Notes: generated by a model from the sequence alone, not told the origin. 48,417 nucleotides of DNA from Longimicrobiaceae bacterium (GCA_030447645.1 JAUJOM010000012.1:50464-98880); one strand, 5' to 3'; counted from the stretch's first letter, positions 27,243 to 38,699 are shown. Numbers and translations are program-made.

Positions 27243-28841
27243 ATGTTCGCGCTGGCCAGCTTCGCCCTGCTGCCTGCTGTCCTGGCGGCGCAGAGCGTCG
27301 GTGGGCGGAGCGAAGTGTTCGTCAACAGCGAGCTCGAAAATTACCTTCGATTCCTGCAGAGTGAAGGAACCGCGCCGCTGTATCCCTGGTCCATTCGGGC
27401 TTTCTCCCCCCAGGAGGTAGACCGGATTGCGCCGCCGGACTCGGCTCATCCCTGGGCTGAACGCTACGCGCTTGCAAACGACACCTCACGTGGTGTTCGC
27501 TGGGATTGGGTTCGCCCCAAGGCACAACTCATCTTCAACTCGACGTTTCCATACGGGGCGAACGATGGCCCTGTGTGGGCTGGTCGTGGCCTCACCACGG
27601 TGATCGAGGGAGGCATTGCAGCGCGCTACGGGATTGTTTCGCTTGTGGTCGCTCCGACGGTCTTCGTTGCCCAGAACGCTGCGTTCAAGCTTGCGCCGAA
27701 TGGGCGCGGTGGACGCTTGGTGTTCGCCGACGAGGGCTATGCTGGATATATCGATCGGCCCCAGCGGTTTGGCGATGGTGTGTACACACGAGTTGATCCA
27801 GGGCAGAGCACGCTGCGAGTCGATGCACACGGGGTCGCGGTAGGTGTCTCCACGGCGAATCAGCACTGGGGTCCTGCGAGTGTATACCCGATCTTGCTCG
27901 GAAACAATGCACCCGGCTTCGCACACGGTTTCATCGGCACTTCCGGTCCCTGGAACATCGGGCTTGGAAAACTTCACGGCCGCGTGGTTTGGGGAGGGCT
28001 GGAGCAGTCGGACTTCTCGGTGGTCCAGGGGGACTCGTCCCGGCGTTTCATGTCCGGAGCCCTGGGCGTCTTCATTCCTCGCGGACTGGAGGGTTTGGAG
28101 ATCGGCGCGGGACGGTTCTTTCATAGTCCGTGGCCTTCGCGAGGGCTGAGTGCACGGAACTTCCTCAAGCCTTTTGAGGGCTTGCTGAAGTCCGGATTGA
28201 GAGAAACAGGGGAGGGCCCCGACTTTCGGTCCGACGCTGACAATCAGCTCGCTTCTGTGTTCGGGCGCTGGGTGCTACCGGGGAGTGGATTCGAACTTTA
28301 TGGTGAGTACGGGCGCGAAGACCACAACTATGATTTTCGCGACTTCGTTGCTGAGCCAGACCACATCAGCGCGTACATGCTCGGCTTCCGTAAACTGTGG
28401 CGACGCTCGGAGTCCCGTTTCGCCACCCTTGGCGTCGAGGTTTTGAACGCGGGAATCTCACCTCTGGAACAGCTGCGCTTTCAAAGCCCTTTCTATATCC
28501 ATACACTGACCAGGCAAGGACATACGCATCGCGGGCAGGTCTTGGGAAGCCCCGCGGTGCATGGTGGCGCGGGAGCCACCCTGTCCGCGAATCTGTACGA
28601 GCCACACGGCCGCTGGACTTTCTCCTGGAAACGGGAGGTTCGCCGGCCGCGGCTGGTTGGGCTGGAGGAGGTGGATCAGCTTTTTACCGAGCCGGATGTA
28701 TTTCACGCCCTAAACCTTCAGCGACTGTTATTCCGCGCGAAGTATCAGTTCTTGTTCGGACTCACCGGCGTGTACGAGATGAACCGCAACTTCGGCTCGG
28801 ATGCATTCAATCTCAACGCCACCTTTTCGGTGGGCATGTAA
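27243..28841 (+). CDS. Capsule-assembly Wzi-like outer-membrane beta-barrel (copy 2)
   Basis: A 532-residue protein. ATG 27243 gives a signal peptide (MFALASFALLPAVLAAQS). Helical start SELENYLRFLQSEG, then barrel with NSTFPYGANDGPVWAGRG, DPGQSTLRVDAHGVAVGVST, NQHWGPA, NNAPGFAHGFIG and FGRWVLPGSGFELYGEYGRED. These line up one by one with landmarks in the divergent copy at 25018-26697, so the two genes are paralogues. The last strand NLNATFSVGM ends in Met rather than the usual aromatic residue. A frame reaching further upstream (to 26865) is in part antisense to the mini-protein gene and is not used. It would anchor or thread polysaccharide at the outer membrane and heads the large plus-strand sugar operon. 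Confidence 0.85.
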   Translation: MFALASFALLPAVLAAQSVGGRSEVFVNSELENYLRFLQSEGTAPLYPWSIRAFSPQEVDRIAPPDSAHPWAERYALANDTSRGVRWDWVRPKAQLIFNSTFPYGANDGPVWAGRGLTTVIEGGIAARYGIVSLVVAPTVFVAQNAAFKLAPNGRGGRLVFADEGYAGYIDRPQRFGDGVYTRVDPGQSTLRVDAHGVAVGVSTANQHWGPASVYPILLGNNAPGFAHGFIGTSGPWNIGLGKLHGRVVWGGLEQSDFSVVQGDSSRRFMSGALGVFIPRGLEGLEIGAGRFFHSPWPSRGLSARNFLKPFEGLLKSGLRETGEGPDFRSDADNQLASVFGRWVLPGSGFELYGEYGREDHNYDFRDFVAEPDHISAYMLGFRKLWRRSESRFATLGVEVLNAGISPLEQLRFQSPFYIHTLTRQGHTHRGQVLGSPAVHGGAGATLSANLYEPHGRWTFSWKREVRRPRLVGLEEVDQLFTEPDVFHALNLQRLLFRAKYQFLFGLTGVYEMNRNFGSDAFNLNATFSVGM

Positions 28842-28925
28842 GCCGTTCACCCAAGAAACATGAGTTGCGCGAACCACGGGTCGCGCATACCTTCCCGCGC
28901 CTTGAACCGCTCGGGGCCGATCTCC

Positions 28926-28949
28926 AGGCTTGCCCCAGGCAAGCCTTTC
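28926..28949 (+). terminator. Stem-loop after the second wzi-like gene
   Basis: A perfect 9-bp stem (AGGCTTGCC at 28926-28934, GGCAAGCCT at 28938-28946) with a 3-base loop, followed by TTTCG. It is strong enough to end or attenuate transcription, but the T run is short. It lies 85 bp after the stop and 45 bp before ugd. Confidence 0.45.
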
Positions 28950-28993
28950 GAACCGGGTTGGTCTGTCCCTAGTCACCTGATACGATCTGTTAG

Positions 28994-30364
28994 ATGAAGG
29001 TTACGGTTGTCGGCACCGGTTACGTTGGGCTGGTGGCCGGAGTCTGCCTGGCAGAGACCGGCAATGACGTGGTGTGTGCAGACGTCGATGCGGGCAAAAT
29101 CGCCCGGTTGAATGCGGGCGAGATCCCGATCTATGAACCTGGGCTCGAGCCTCTCGTCGAGCGCAATCTCAGTGAGGCGCGCATCCGCTTCACCACGGAT
29201 GTCGCGGCTGCGGTGGCGTGGGGCGAGATTGTCTTCATCGCTGTTGGAACTCCGCCGGGAGAGGACGGCTCCGCCGATCTGCAACATGTGCTCGCTGTCG
29301 CAGAAACGATCGGGCGGAACATGCCCTCCGATGGTCCAGAGAAAGTGGTAATCACGAAGAGTACGGTTCCTGTAGGAACGGCAGCGAAGGTACGGCATGT
29401 TATTCGACGGCACACGGCACGCCGGTTTCATGTCTGCTCCAATCCTGAGTTCCTGAAAGAAGGTGCAGCCATTCAGGACTTCATGAAGCCCGATCGGGTG
29501 ATTGTCGGGGTGGACTCGGAGTATGCCCGCGAGCGGCTCGCCGAGTTGTATGCTCCTTTCGTGAGGACCGGCAACCCGATCCTGTTCATGGATGTCGCCT
29601 CAGCGGAGATTACCAAGTACGCCGCAAATGCGATGCTGGCGACGCGGATCTCTTTCATGAATACAATCGCGGGACTGTGCGAGATGGTTGGTGCGGATGT
29701 GGAGCAGGTTCGCCAGGGCATCGGTTCGGATGAGCGGATTGGTCACTCGTTCCTTTTTGCCGGGATCGGGTATGGTGGCTCCTGCTTCCCCAAGGACGTC
29801 AAAGCACTGGTGCACACCCTCCGGGAGATTGGTGTGGATCCAGCGATTCTGGAGGGGGTGGAGCAGATCAACCGGGCACAAAAACGTGTTTTACTTGAGC
29901 GCGTGGTTGCACGATACGGCCACGATCTCTCCGGCCTCACGTTCGCCGTTTGGGGTTTGTCGTTCAAGCCGGAAACCGACGATATGCGCGAAGCACCCTC
30001 CCTCACGATGGTCCGTGGGCTTGTGGAACGAGGTGCGAGAGTGCATGCGCACGACCCGGCGGCGGCTCACCAGGCGGAAGATTACTTTGCAGACCTGATC
30101 GCGTCCGGGGCTTTGATGCTGTCGGATCAGAACTACGGGTGCTTGCGAGACGCAGACGCGCTCCTCATCCTCACCGAGTGGGCTCCCTATCGCAACCCTG
30201 ACTTTGCCCGTATTCGGGAGCTACTTCGAGCAGCGGTAATCTTTGATGGACGCAATCTTTGGGATCCGGAAAGGATGCTGCAGGAAGGTTTCAGCTACGT
30301 TTCCGTGGGACGCTCCGCAGTGGCCCCGCGAGGTGTCGCTGTCCCGTCTCTCGCCGGGCTGTAA
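28994..30364 (+). CDS. ugd: UDP-glucose 6-dehydrogenase
   Basis: A 456-residue enzyme that oxidises UDP-glucose twice with NAD+ to UDP-glucuronate. It has the NAD loop [12 protein letters not shown] (5-16), [30 protein letters not shown], the GGSCFPKD motif with catalytic Cys264, and the C-terminal [16 protein letters not shown] segment. Length and motif order are normal. It is followed after 14 bp by a UDP-glucuronate decarboxylase and then a UDP-glucuronate 4-epimerase, so its product feeds two branches. A 150-bp gap with a stem-loop precedes it. The other dehydrogenase of this superfamily, at 34499, is of the UDP-N-acetylhexosamine type. Confidence 0.93.
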   Translation: MKVTVVGTGYVGLVAGVCLAETGNDVVCADVDAGKIARLNAGEIPIYEPGLEPLVERNLSEARIRFTTDVAAAVAWGEIVFIAVGTPPGEDGSADLQHVLAVAETIGRNMPSDGPEKVVITKSTVPVGTAAKVRHVIRRHTARRFHVCSNPEFLKEGAAIQDFMKPDRVIVGVDSEYARERLAELYAPFVRTGNPILFMDVASAEITKYAANAMLATRISFMNTIAGLCEMVGADVEQVRQGIGSDERIGHSFLFAGIGYGGSCFPKDVKALVHTLREIGVDPAILEGVEQINRAQKRVLLERVVARYGHDLSGLTFAVWGLSFKPETDDMREAPSLTMVRGLVERGARVHAHDPAAAHQAEDYFADLIASGALMLSDQNYGCLRDADALLILTEWAPYRNPDFARIRELLRAAVIFDGRNLWDPERMLQEGFSYVSVGRSAVAPRGVAVPSLAGL

Positions 30365-30378
30365 GCAGGGCGGCCGCA

Positions 30379-31338
30379 GTGCGTGTGCTAATTACCGGTG
30401 CGGCTGGATTTCTCGGGTCACACCTCTGTGACCGATTCCTCGATGAGGGCCATCAGGTAGTTGGGATGGATAACTTCATCACCGGTAATCCCAACAACAT
30501 TTCGCATCTCCGGGGCCGCAGAGGCTTCCACTTCGTCGAGCACGATGTGACACAGTATATCTACGTTGAAGGCTCTCTCGATGGGGTACTTCACTTTGCC
30601 AGTCCCGCGAGTCCGATCGACTACCTGGAGCAGCCGATCCCCACCTTGAAGGTGGGGTCGCTTGGAACTCACAAGGCACTCGGCCTGGCGAAGGCGAGGA
30701 AGGCTCGGTTCCTTCTGGCCTCCACATCAGAGGTGTATGGGGATCCACAGGTGCACCCACAGCCGGAAAGCTATTGGGGCCATGTGAACCCCGTCGGTCC
30801 GCGCGGGGTGTACGATGAGGCCAAGCGGTTCGCGGAAGCAATGACGATGGCCTACCACCGTTACCATGGAGTGGAAACGCGGATTGTCCGCATCTTCAAC
30901 ACCTACGGCCCAAGAATGCGTCCGCGCGACGGCCGCGTGGTGTCGAATTTCATCGTGCAAGCCCTTCGCGGAGATCCTCTCTCAATCTACGGGGATGGAA
31001 CGCAGACACGCTCATTTACGTATGTGGATGACCTGATCGAAGGAATCTACCGGCTCTTCCACTCTGGTCGCGCTGAGCCGACGAACCTCGGGAACCCGGG
31101 AGAGTTCACGGTGCGGCAGCTTGCCGAGGCGGTTTTGCAGCTAACCGGCAGTGTGTCGGAGTTGCGGATGCTACCCCTTCCGGAAGATGACCCCAAGGTG
31201 CGCCAGCCGGACATCTCCATTGCGCGCCAGGTGCTAGGATGGGAGCCCAATGTAGACCTCTCCGAGGGACTCCAAAGGACGATCTTGTACTTCAGGCAGC
31301 TGCTGGAGCGCCAGGGCGCGGCCGCACGGACGCTTTGA
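30379..31338 (+). CDS. uxs: UDP-glucuronate decarboxylase (UDP-xylose synthase)
   Basis: A 319-residue extended SDR starting at GTG 30379. The sequence [38 protein letters not shown] and [11 protein letters not shown] (Tyr145, Lys149), then [19 protein letters not shown] and GDGTQTRSF form the unmistakable UXS pattern. The enzyme oxidises C4 of UDP-glucuronate, decarboxylates it and reduces the ketone to give UDP-xylose, using bound NAD+. It follows ugd, which makes its substrate, and precedes the 4-epimerase by 22 bp. A longer frame beginning inside ugd is not needed because GTG 30379 sits right before the first strand. Confidence 0.9.
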   Translation: MRVLITGAAGFLGSHLCDRFLDEGHQVVGMDNFITGNPNNISHLRGRRGFHFVEHDVTQYIYVEGSLDGVLHFASPASPIDYLEQPIPTLKVGSLGTHKALGLAKARKARFLLASTSEVYGDPQVHPQPESYWGHVNPVGPRGVYDEAKRFAEAMTMAYHRYHGVETRIVRIFNTYGPRMRPRDGRVVSNFIVQALRGDPLSIYGDGTQTRSFTYVDDLIEGIYRLFHSGRAEPTNLGNPGEFTVRQLAEAVLQLTGSVSELRMLPLPEDDPKVRQPDISIARQVLGWEPNVDLSEGLQRTILYFRQLLERQGAAARTL

Positions 31339-31360
31339 CTCGGGAAGTCAGGGTCGGCAG

Positions 31361-32363
31361 GTGAGGATCATGATTACGGGTGGGGCTGGGTTCATTGGTA
31401 GCCACCTGTGCCAGCAGCTACTGGCATCCAATCACACGATTGTGATTCTCGACAACTTCGACCCCTTCTACGACCCCGCGATCAAGCGGAACAATGTACG
31501 GCAGATGGAGCCGGGCGGGTCGGTTCAGCTCATCGAAGCTGACATCCGGGATTCGGCTGGAATGCACGCTGCGGTGAGCCGAGCGGCGGTGAGTGAAGCG
31601 GATGTAGTGGTACATCTCGCTGCGCGGGCAGGCGTTCGCCCGTCGATTCGCGAGCCAATCCTTTACTCGCAGGTGAACCTGGATGGTACGGTCGCGGTGC
31701 TCGAACTGGCGCGACGCATCGGCGCGCAGCGTTTCGTCTTCGGCTCAAGTTCGAGCGTGTACGGGAATAACTCAAAAGTTCCTTTCTCGGAAGATGATCC
31801 CGTCGAGAGGCCGATCTCGCCGTATGCCGCCACCAAGCGAGCTGGTGAGCTGCTCTGCCATGCCTACCATCATCTATATGGCATGTCTATCGTCTGCCTG
31901 CGGTTTTTCACCGTGTACGGACCGCGACAGCGCCCGGATCTGGCCATCCATAAGTTCGCGAAGTTGATGACTGCGGGCCAGCCGATTCCAGTATATGGCG
32001 ATGGTAGTACCGAGCGCGACTATACGTACGTGAATGATATCGTGCAGGGCAGTGAGGGAGCGAGCGCGTGCACTGGAGCCGGGGCCAGGATCGATCGCTT
32101 ACACTGTATCCGGGGCAAGCATATTCGAGATCGTCAACCTTGGAGAAAGCGCGACCGGGCCGCTCAGCCGGCTGGTCAGCGTTCTTGCTGAAGCGCTTGA
32201 CGTATCGCCGGAAATCAAGCGACTTCCGCCCCAGCCCGGAGATGTGGTCCGCACCTGCGCGGACATTCGCAAGGCACGGGCGTTGCTCGGCTACGCACCG
32301 AAGACCCAGATCGAGGAGGGGATCCCTAAGTTTGTCGAGTGGTTCCGCCGCACGGCGGATTGA
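31361..32363 (+). pseudogene. UDP-glucuronate 4-epimerase-like SDR, one frameshift near 32050-32130
   Basis: Starts at GTG 31361. The NAD loop [10 protein letters not shown] is followed by DNFDPFYDPAIKRNN, a segment characteristic of UDP-glucuronate 4-epimerases (CapI/GAE), then HLAARAGVRPSI, SSSVYGNNSKVPF, Tyr155/Lys159 in YAATK, RFFTVYGPRQRPDLA and ERDYTYVNDIV. After that the frame runs into unrelated residues and stops at 32191. The expected C-terminus (FEIVNLGES, RLPPQPGDVV, ALLGYAPKTQIEEGI) continues in another frame to the TGA at 32361-32363. The full protein of about 333 residues would turn UDP-glucuronate into UDP-galacturonate. All active-site residues are in the intact part. One indel could be a sequence error. 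Confidence 0.82.
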
Positions 32364-32448
32364 TTCGCCTGTTCAGGCAAGCCGTTGGTCGCCGGGTGGC
32401 AGCTCTCCGCGGTGCTACCGCGTTGGTTCTCTTTCATGAGGTGAACCC

Positions 32449-33174
32449 GTGAGCGGAAGGATCCTGCTCACAGGCGGCTCAGGCCGGCTTGGAAGCTACC
32501 TTCGGGATCTGCTCCCGAATGTAGTCGCGCCCTCTCGCACGGAGCTCGATGTCACCCGTCCGCACACCATTGTAGCTGCACTCGACCGCTACCATCCGGC
32601 CGTGGTGGTACATGCCGCGGCGTATACAAACGTCCGGGAGGCAGAGCGCGACCGTGCAACCTGCTGGGCAGTCAACGTGGGCGGAACTCGAAACCACATT
32701 CGTGCGCTGGCCGGTCGGGAAACTTTTCTCGTGCACATCTCTACGGACTACGTCTTCAGCGGGGCCGAGGGCGGATATGCGGAGGACGATGTTCCAGGGC
32801 CCACCAGAAATTACTACGGGCTCACGAAGCTCGCGGCCGAGGAAATTGCGCGGTGCGCCGAGCGGCACCTCATCATTCGCACAAGCTTCCGGCCGTCGGA
32901 ATGGCCCTATTCCACTGCGTTCACCGACGTGTATACATCGCAGGACTACATTGATGTAATCGCCCCCGAGATCGCTTTGGCAATCCGCCGTTGCACGGAA
33001 GTGGGTTGGGACACGCTGCACATCGCCACGGAACGCAAATCCGTTTACGACCTGGCCCGGCGGCGGTGCCCTGGTGTGCACGCAGGGAGTAAGGGCGATG
33101 CCGGGGTTGACCTGCCCCGTGACGTTTCGCTCGATATCGCACGCTGGCGGGAGCTCAAGTCGCGCTGGGGTTAA
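32449..33174 (+). CDS. RmlD-like nucleotide-sugar reductase (SDR)
   Basis: A 241-residue SDR starting at GTG 32449. It has LLTGGSGRLGSYL, VVHAAAYTNVREAE, HISTDYVFSGAEGG and Tyr123/Lys127 in YYGLTK, all as in dTDP-4-dehydrorhamnose reductases. It is about 50 residues shorter than RfbD, mainly through loss of part of the C-terminal substrate domain, where only IATERKSVYDLA and DVSLDIARWRELK remain. It sits 15 bp before rfbB, so it could act on dTDP-4-keto-6-deoxyglucose or its epimer, but a bona fide rfbD is already at 16619. A 4-keto reduction in another deoxysugar route is as likely. Confidence 0.75.
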   Translation: MSGRILLTGGSGRLGSYLRDLLPNVVAPSRTELDVTRPHTIVAALDRYHPAVVVHAAAYTNVREAERDRATCWAVNVGGTRNHIRALAGRETFLVHISTDYVFSGAEGGYAEDDVPGPTRNYYGLTKLAAEEIARCAERHLIIRTSFRPSEWPYSTAFTDVYTSQDYIDVIAPEIALAIRRCTEVGWDTLHIATERKSVYDLARRRCPGVHAGSKGDAGVDLPRDVSLDIARWRELKSRWG

Positions 33175-33189
33175 TGAAGGGAGTATCTG

Positions 33190-34260
33190 ATGGGCAGTGG
33201 CCGTAAGCAGATGATGCCGCCCGTAAACGGCGAAGTGCCGGCCGCCGGGCTCCGACGGATCGTGGTGACGGGCGGTGCCGGTTTCATTGGGAGCAGCTAC
33301 GTGCGCTACTCGTTGCAGCATTATCCGCATATCGAGGTCGTGGTTCTCGACAAGCTCACTTACGCGGGCAACTTGGAGAACCTGCGTGACGTATGGGATC
33401 GGATCGCGTTCATCCAGGGTGACATTGCGGACCCCACCGTCGTCCGCAAGGCGCTGGCAGGCGCGGACATGGTGCTCAACTTTGCTGCTGAATCCCACGT
33501 TGACCGGAGCTTGCTCGACCCGCGCCCCTTCGTGCGGACCAACGTCGAGGGTACCGTGGTTCTTTTGGACGAGGCACGGCGTGCTGAGGTCCGGCGGTTC
33601 CTTCATGTATCGACCGATGAAGTCTACGGGGACGTTTCGCACACGACCCAGCACTCCACAGAAACCGATCCGGTAGTGCCACGGAGCCCATACGCCGCCT
33701 CGAAGGCGGCCGCGGAGCACTTGGTGCTCGCGTATGGAAGTTCGTACGGCCTTGATGTAGTAATTACCCGTGGCTCAAACACTTACGGACCGAACCAATA
33801 TCCGGAAAAGATCATCCCTCTGTTCATCACCAATGCTCTTGAAGGGAAGCATCTCCCCGTGTATGGCGATGGTAGCGCAATCCGTGACTACATGCATGTA
33901 CAAGATCATGTCACGGGAATCGGTGTCGTATTGCTGCGGGGCGTTGCTGGCGGAGTCTACAACCTGGGCGCCCGTGAACAGATCAGTGGGATCGAAGTTG
34001 CATCGTCCATCCTGGAGTTGCTTGGCCTGTCCCCGGATCAGATCCGGCTCGTCCCGGACCGTCCCGGCCACGATTACCGGTACTCCGTGGATCCAAGCAA
34101 GGCGGAGGCCCTCGGTTGGTCGCGGCGGTGGACTTTCCGGGAGGGCCTGAGTCACACCGTGGACTGGTACCATCGCAACACGACGTGGTGGCGTGATGTC
34201 CGGAGTGGAAGGGAATTCCAGCAGTTGCAGCAGGATTGGTACCTTTCCCGGGCGGAATAA
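33190..34260 (+). CDS. rfbB: dTDP-glucose 4,6-dehydratase
   Basis: A 356-residue extended SDR of normal length. [46 protein letters not shown] (Thr142, Asp143 and Glu144 of the dehydratase site), Tyr168/Lys172 in YAASK, RGSNTYGPNQYPEK and RPGHDYRYS are the RmlB signature set. It removes water from dTDP-glucose to give dTDP-4-keto-6-deoxyglucose. The first 20 residues are an unusual hydrophilic extension. The enzyme that makes its substrate (rfbA) is absent from the window. A 238-bp gap follows. Confidence 0.92.
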   Translation: MGSGRKQMMPPVNGEVPAAGLRRIVVTGGAGFIGSSYVRYSLQHYPHIEVVVLDKLTYAGNLENLRDVWDRIAFIQGDIADPTVVRKALAGADMVLNFAAESHVDRSLLDPRPFVRTNVEGTVVLLDEARRAEVRRFLHVSTDEVYGDVSHTTQHSTETDPVVPRSPYAASKAAAEHLVLAYGSSYGLDVVITRGSNTYGPNQYPEKIIPLFITNALEGKHLPVYGDGSAIRDYMHVQDHVTGIGVVLLRGVAGGVYNLGAREQISGIEVASSILELLGLSPDQIRLVPDRPGHDYRYSVDPSKAEALGWSRRWTFREGLSHTVDWYHRNTTWWRDVRSGREFQQLQQDWYLSRAE

Positions 34261-34461
34261 TGGGCAAGGGCCTTTACGACGAGGGAACACTTGTTGTGCA
34301 AGCTGCACTCAGTAGTGGGTGCAAGCTGGTTGTGTGCACGAGGCGGGGAGGCTATGATTATGGTTTCGTTGAAGCCCGGTGCCAGCTGTCCCTAAAGAAA
34401 TGTATGGGTGCACTGGGGCGTGGCTGAACGTGACCTTCGGGGCTGTGGAAACGTCTCTTCG
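34261..34461. other. Intergenic stretch, no gene; 10-bp direct repeat
   Basis: No protein family was recognised in this gap. The ten bases GTGCAAGCTG occur twice, about 27 bases apart (near 34296 and 34318). The gap is the longest between rfbB and the end of the wbp cassette, so it may hold a promoter for the cassette. Confidence 0.35.
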
Positions 34462-34482
34462 GAGCCTCAACGCATGAGGCTC
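34462..34482 (+). promoter_or_regulatory. Stem-loop directly upstream of the wbpA-like gene
   Basis: GAGCCTCA (34462-34469) and TGAGGCTC (34475-34482) form a perfect 8-bp stem with a 5-base loop. It ends 16 bases before the ATG at 34499, next to the ribosome site (GAGG, 34490-34493). In an mRNA it could limit access to the ribosome site or act as an attenuator. No T run follows, so it is not a classic terminator. Confidence 0.45.
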
Positions 34483-34498
34483 AACACACGAGGTATGA

Positions 34499-35914
<1,416 letters not shown>

Positions 35915-35975
35915 CCGCAGACAGTACACACGACATCTCATCTGAACAAGATATTGAGCCAATGGGTGCTCTCCT

Positions 35976-36980
35976 ATGAATAAAGTTGCGGTTGTTGGTG
36001 CGGGGAACTGGGGAAAAAATCTGGTCCGCAACTTCCATTCACTCGGTGCGCTGGGAGCGATCGTCGACCCAAACCCCGCGCTGCGTGAGACGCTCGGCGC
36101 TGATTACACGGGAATTCCCATATACGGCGATTGCGCTCCGCTCTGGGACAGCGATGTATCTGCCGTGGCGATCGCCACACCCGTCCCGACCCACTACTCG
36201 GTTGCCCGGGAAGCGCTCCTGGCGGGGAAGGATGTATTCGTTGAAAAACCGCTCACCCTTTCTGTGCGCGAAGCCGAGGAGCTGGTGGCGCTTGCGGAGC
36301 AACGCGGAAAGGTGCTGATGGTGGGGCATCTCCTCCTTTACCAACCCGCCGTCCAGTGGATTCGAAGCTACATCGAATCCGGAAAGCTGGGGGAGGTCTA
36401 TAGCCTCCACCAGAAGCGGCTCAACCTGGGGCGTGCGCGGGCGGTTGAGAATGCCCTCTGGAGCCTGGGTGTTCACGACGTCGCGGTCCTGCTGTACCTG
36501 GTTGGATCGTCCCCCACGCTGGTCCGGGCGAGTGGTCAGCGCGTCCTTCAGCGAGACGTGGAAGACGATGTACACCTGCACCTGGAATTTCCGCGAGGTG
36601 TGCAGGCCCACCTGCAGACCTCATGGCTGTGGCCTGAGAAGCAGCGGCAGCTGGTGGTGGTCGGTTCCCAGGGGATGCTGGTGTACCACGAGCTCGACCA
36701 GACTGTCACCCGGTACAACAAAGGGATCCACGGGAACCTGGAAAGCTGGGACGATGGACAGGAATTGGTTTTCGGTGGCGCCGGTGAGCCGCTCAGGCTC
36801 GAGGTCGAGCACTTCCTTGCTCGCCTGGCGGACCGTGCCCTGCCGTTGTCCGACGGCAAGAGCGGCGTGGAGGTCGTTCGTGTACTGGAGCAGGCAATTC
36901 AGCTGCTGACGCACCAGGCCGATTCTGCCTGGGCAGAACCGAGCGACAGGCTGCACTATACGCTGGGTGGAGCAGGATGA
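35976..36980 (+). CDS. wbpB: UDP-GlcNAcA 3-dehydrogenase, Gfo/Idh/MocA family (WbpB/WlbA type)
   Basis: A 334-residue oxidoreductase. The NAD loop [14 protein letters not shown] begins at residue 5, IATPVPTHY is the nicotinamide strand, and the family motif E90-K91-P92 (VEKPLT) supplies the substrate-contacting Lys. A later [11 protein letters not shown] holds the His/Asp pair of the active site. The enzyme oxidises C3 of UDP-GlcNAcA so that WbpE can add an amino group; in the known pathways its NADH is recycled through 2-oxoglutarate. It starts 61 bp after wbpA, and its stop overlaps the acetyltransferase start (ATGA). Confidence 0.88.
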   Translation: MNKVAVVGAGNWGKNLVRNFHSLGALGAIVDPNPALRETLGADYTGIPIYGDCAPLWDSDVSAVAIATPVPTHYSVAREALLAGKDVFVEKPLTLSVREAEELVALAEQRGKVLMVGHLLLYQPAVQWIRSYIESGKLGEVYSLHQKRLNLGRARAVENALWSLGVHDVAVLLYLVGSSPTLVRASGQRVLQRDVEDDVHLHLEFPRGVQAHLQTSWLWPEKQRQLVVVGSQGMLVYHELDQTVTRYNKGIHGNLESWDDGQELVFGGAGEPLRLEVEHFLARLADRALPLSDGKSGVEVVRVLEQAIQLLTHQADSAWAEPSDRLHYTLGGAG

Positions 36981-37561
36981 GCGACTACATGGTGCACGAC
37001 TCTGCGTATCTGGACGAGGGAGCCAGCATTGGCGCGGGGACCAAAATCTGGCACTTCAGCCACGTCAGCGGCGGCTCGACGATCGGGAGCAATTGCTCTC
37101 TTGGTCAGAATGTATTCGTTGCGAAGCAGGTTACCATCGGGAACGGCGTCAAGATTCAGAATAACGTCTCGATCTACGAAGGCGTGATCCTGGAAGACTA
37201 TGTGTTTTGTGGGCCGAGTATGGTGTTCACCAACGTAAAGACGCCGCGTTGTGCCTTTCCGCGGAACACGAGCGCGGACTACCTCACGACTCTGGTTCGC
37301 TACGGGGCAAGCATCGGGGCGAACGCCACCATTGTTTGCGGGACCACGATTGGTGAGTGGGCCTTTGTCGCGGCTGGAGCAGTTATCACCAAGGATGTGC
37401 CCGCCTACGCCCTCATGGCCGGAGTCCCGGCGCGCCGCATCGGCTGGGCGTGCGAATGCGGAGCGACTCTGAGATTCGAGGGCGGGGAGGCCGCGTGCGG
37501 GGATTGTGGCAAGACATACCGGGAAACCGGCGAGGATTCCATCGTACGAGCGGACCAATAA
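36977..37561 (+). CDS. wbpD: UDP-3-amino-sugar N-acetyltransferase, left-handed beta-helix (WbpD/WlbB type), with zinc-ribbon tail
   Basis: A 194-residue hexapeptide-repeat enzyme. Isoleucine-patch repeats ([56 protein letters not shown]) form a beta-helix, and [13 protein letters not shown] is the loop seen in WbpD/WlbB. It acetylates the 3-amino group of UDP-GlcNAc3NA with acetyl-CoA. After the usual domain end ([15 protein letters not shown]) come four Cys in a CxC plus CxxC arrangement (159, 161, 174, 177), i.e. a zinc-ribbon-like tail known from some relatives. ATGA overlap with wbpB; one base separates its stop from the wbpE start. Confidence 0.9.
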   Translation: MSDYMVHDSAYLDEGASIGAGTKIWHFSHVSGGSTIGSNCSLGQNVFVAKQVTIGNGVKIQNNVSIYEGVILEDYVFCGPSMVFTNVKTPRCAFPRNTSADYLTTLVRYGASIGANATIVCGTTIGEWAFVAAGAVITKDVPAYALMAGVPARRIGWACECGATLRFEGGEAACGDCGKTYRETGEDSIVRADQ

Positions 37562-37562
37562 C

Positions 37563-38678
37563 ATGCCGACACTGACACAAAATATCCCGATTCTGGACCT
37601 GTCGCCTGAGATCGATGAACTCTGGCAGGATCTGAACGACGCGATGCAGGGGGTGCTACGCTCCGGGCACTTCATTATGGGTCCCAACGTCAAGGCCCTC
37701 GAGCAGGAACTCGCCGAGTATCTCGGGACCAGGCACGCCATCGGGGTCAACTCGGGTACCGATGCCCTGGTGATCGGGCTGCGGGCGATGGGAATTGGGG
37801 CTGGGGACGAGGTAATCACCACTCCTTTCACCTTTTTCGCGACCGCCGAGTCCATCAGCATGGTTGGCGCTGAGCCGGTGTTCGTGGACATCGATCCGGA
37901 AACGTACAACCTGGATCCGGCCCTCATTGAGGCGAGGATCACACCACGTACCAAAGCAATCATGCCCGTGCATCTGTACGGCCATCCGGCCGAGATGGAC
38001 GCGATCATGGCGCTCGCGGAAAGGCACAACCTCAAGGTTCTGGAGGACGTGGCCCAGGCGTTTGGTGCGGAGTACAGGGGCAAGAAGGTGGGCACCATCG
38101 GTGATCTCGGGGCATGGTCGTTCTTTCCCTCCAAGAACCTGGGCGCCTACGGTGACGGGGGCCTGATCACCACGGATGACGACAAGCTCGCCGAGCTCGC
38201 CCGGATGCTCAGAGTCCACGGATCCAAGCGCAAGTACTACAACGAGGTCATAGGGTATAACTCCCGGCTGGACGAGATGCAGGCCGCGATTCTGCGTGTC
38301 AAGCTGCCGCGGATCGACGCGTCGAACGATGGGCGTCGCCGGGTGGCCCACCGCTACAACGAGCTCCTTGCCGACATGCCCGGAGTCGTGGCACCGGTCT
38401 CCAGGGCGGACGTCAACCACGTGTTTCACCAGTACACCATTCGTGTCCTGGATGGCAAGCGGGATGCTGTGCACAAGCAGCTTGGGGATGCAGGGATCGG
38501 TACAATGATTTACTACCCGGTTCCCGTGGACAAGCTACCGGTCTACTCGGGCTCCAGTGCCAGCCTCCCCGTGAGCGACCAGGCCACGGAAGAGGTGCTC
38601 AGCCTTCCTATCTGGCCGCAGATGGATGACGAAACGCAGGATCGGATTGTCGATCAACTGCGCCGATCTGTGGCCTGA
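37563..38678 (+). CDS. wbpE: UDP-3-keto-sugar aminotransferase, DegT/DnrJ family (WbpE type)
   Basis: A 371-residue PLP enzyme. [15 protein letters not shown] binds the phosphate, [11 protein letters not shown] is a family marker, [11 protein letters not shown] provides the Asp that pairs with the pyridine nitrogen, and Lys191 in [14 protein letters not shown] forms the Schiff base. The enzyme moves an amino group from glutamate to C3 of the keto sugar made by WbpB. ATG 37563 is preferred; a longer frame from 37506 lies within wbpD. Genes wbpA to wbpE touch or nearly touch each other and are clearly one unit, ending at a strong hairpin. Confidence 0.92.
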   Translation: MPTLTQNIPILDLSPEIDELWQDLNDAMQGVLRSGHFIMGPNVKALEQELAEYLGTRHAIGVNSGTDALVIGLRAMGIGAGDEVITTPFTFFATAESISMVGAEPVFVDIDPETYNLDPALIEARITPRTKAIMPVHLYGHPAEMDAIMALAERHNLKVLEDVAQAFGAEYRGKKVGTIGDLGAWSFFPSKNLGAYGDGGLITTDDDKLAELARMLRVHGSKRKYYNEVIGYNSRLDEMQAAILRVKLPRIDASNDGRRRVAHRYNELLADMPGVVAPVSRADVNHVFHQYTIRVLDGKRDAVHKQLGDAGIGTMIYYPVPVDKLPVYSGSSASLPVSDQATEEVLSLPIWPQMDDETQDRIVDQLRRSVA

Positions 38679-38699
38679 GCGCCACCCATATCGGGTGTT

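Noticed and set aside
32479..33720. 413-codon minus-strand frame
   Set aside because: Lies opposite two good SDR genes and shows no family feature.
34261..34498. JUMPstart/ops element upstream of the sugar genes
   Set aside because: No GGCGGTAG-type core could be found in the gap or in the other long intergenic stretches.
36956..38134. 392-codon minus-strand frame
   Set aside because: Antisense to wbpD and wbpE; composition and lack of motifs mark it as a shadow.
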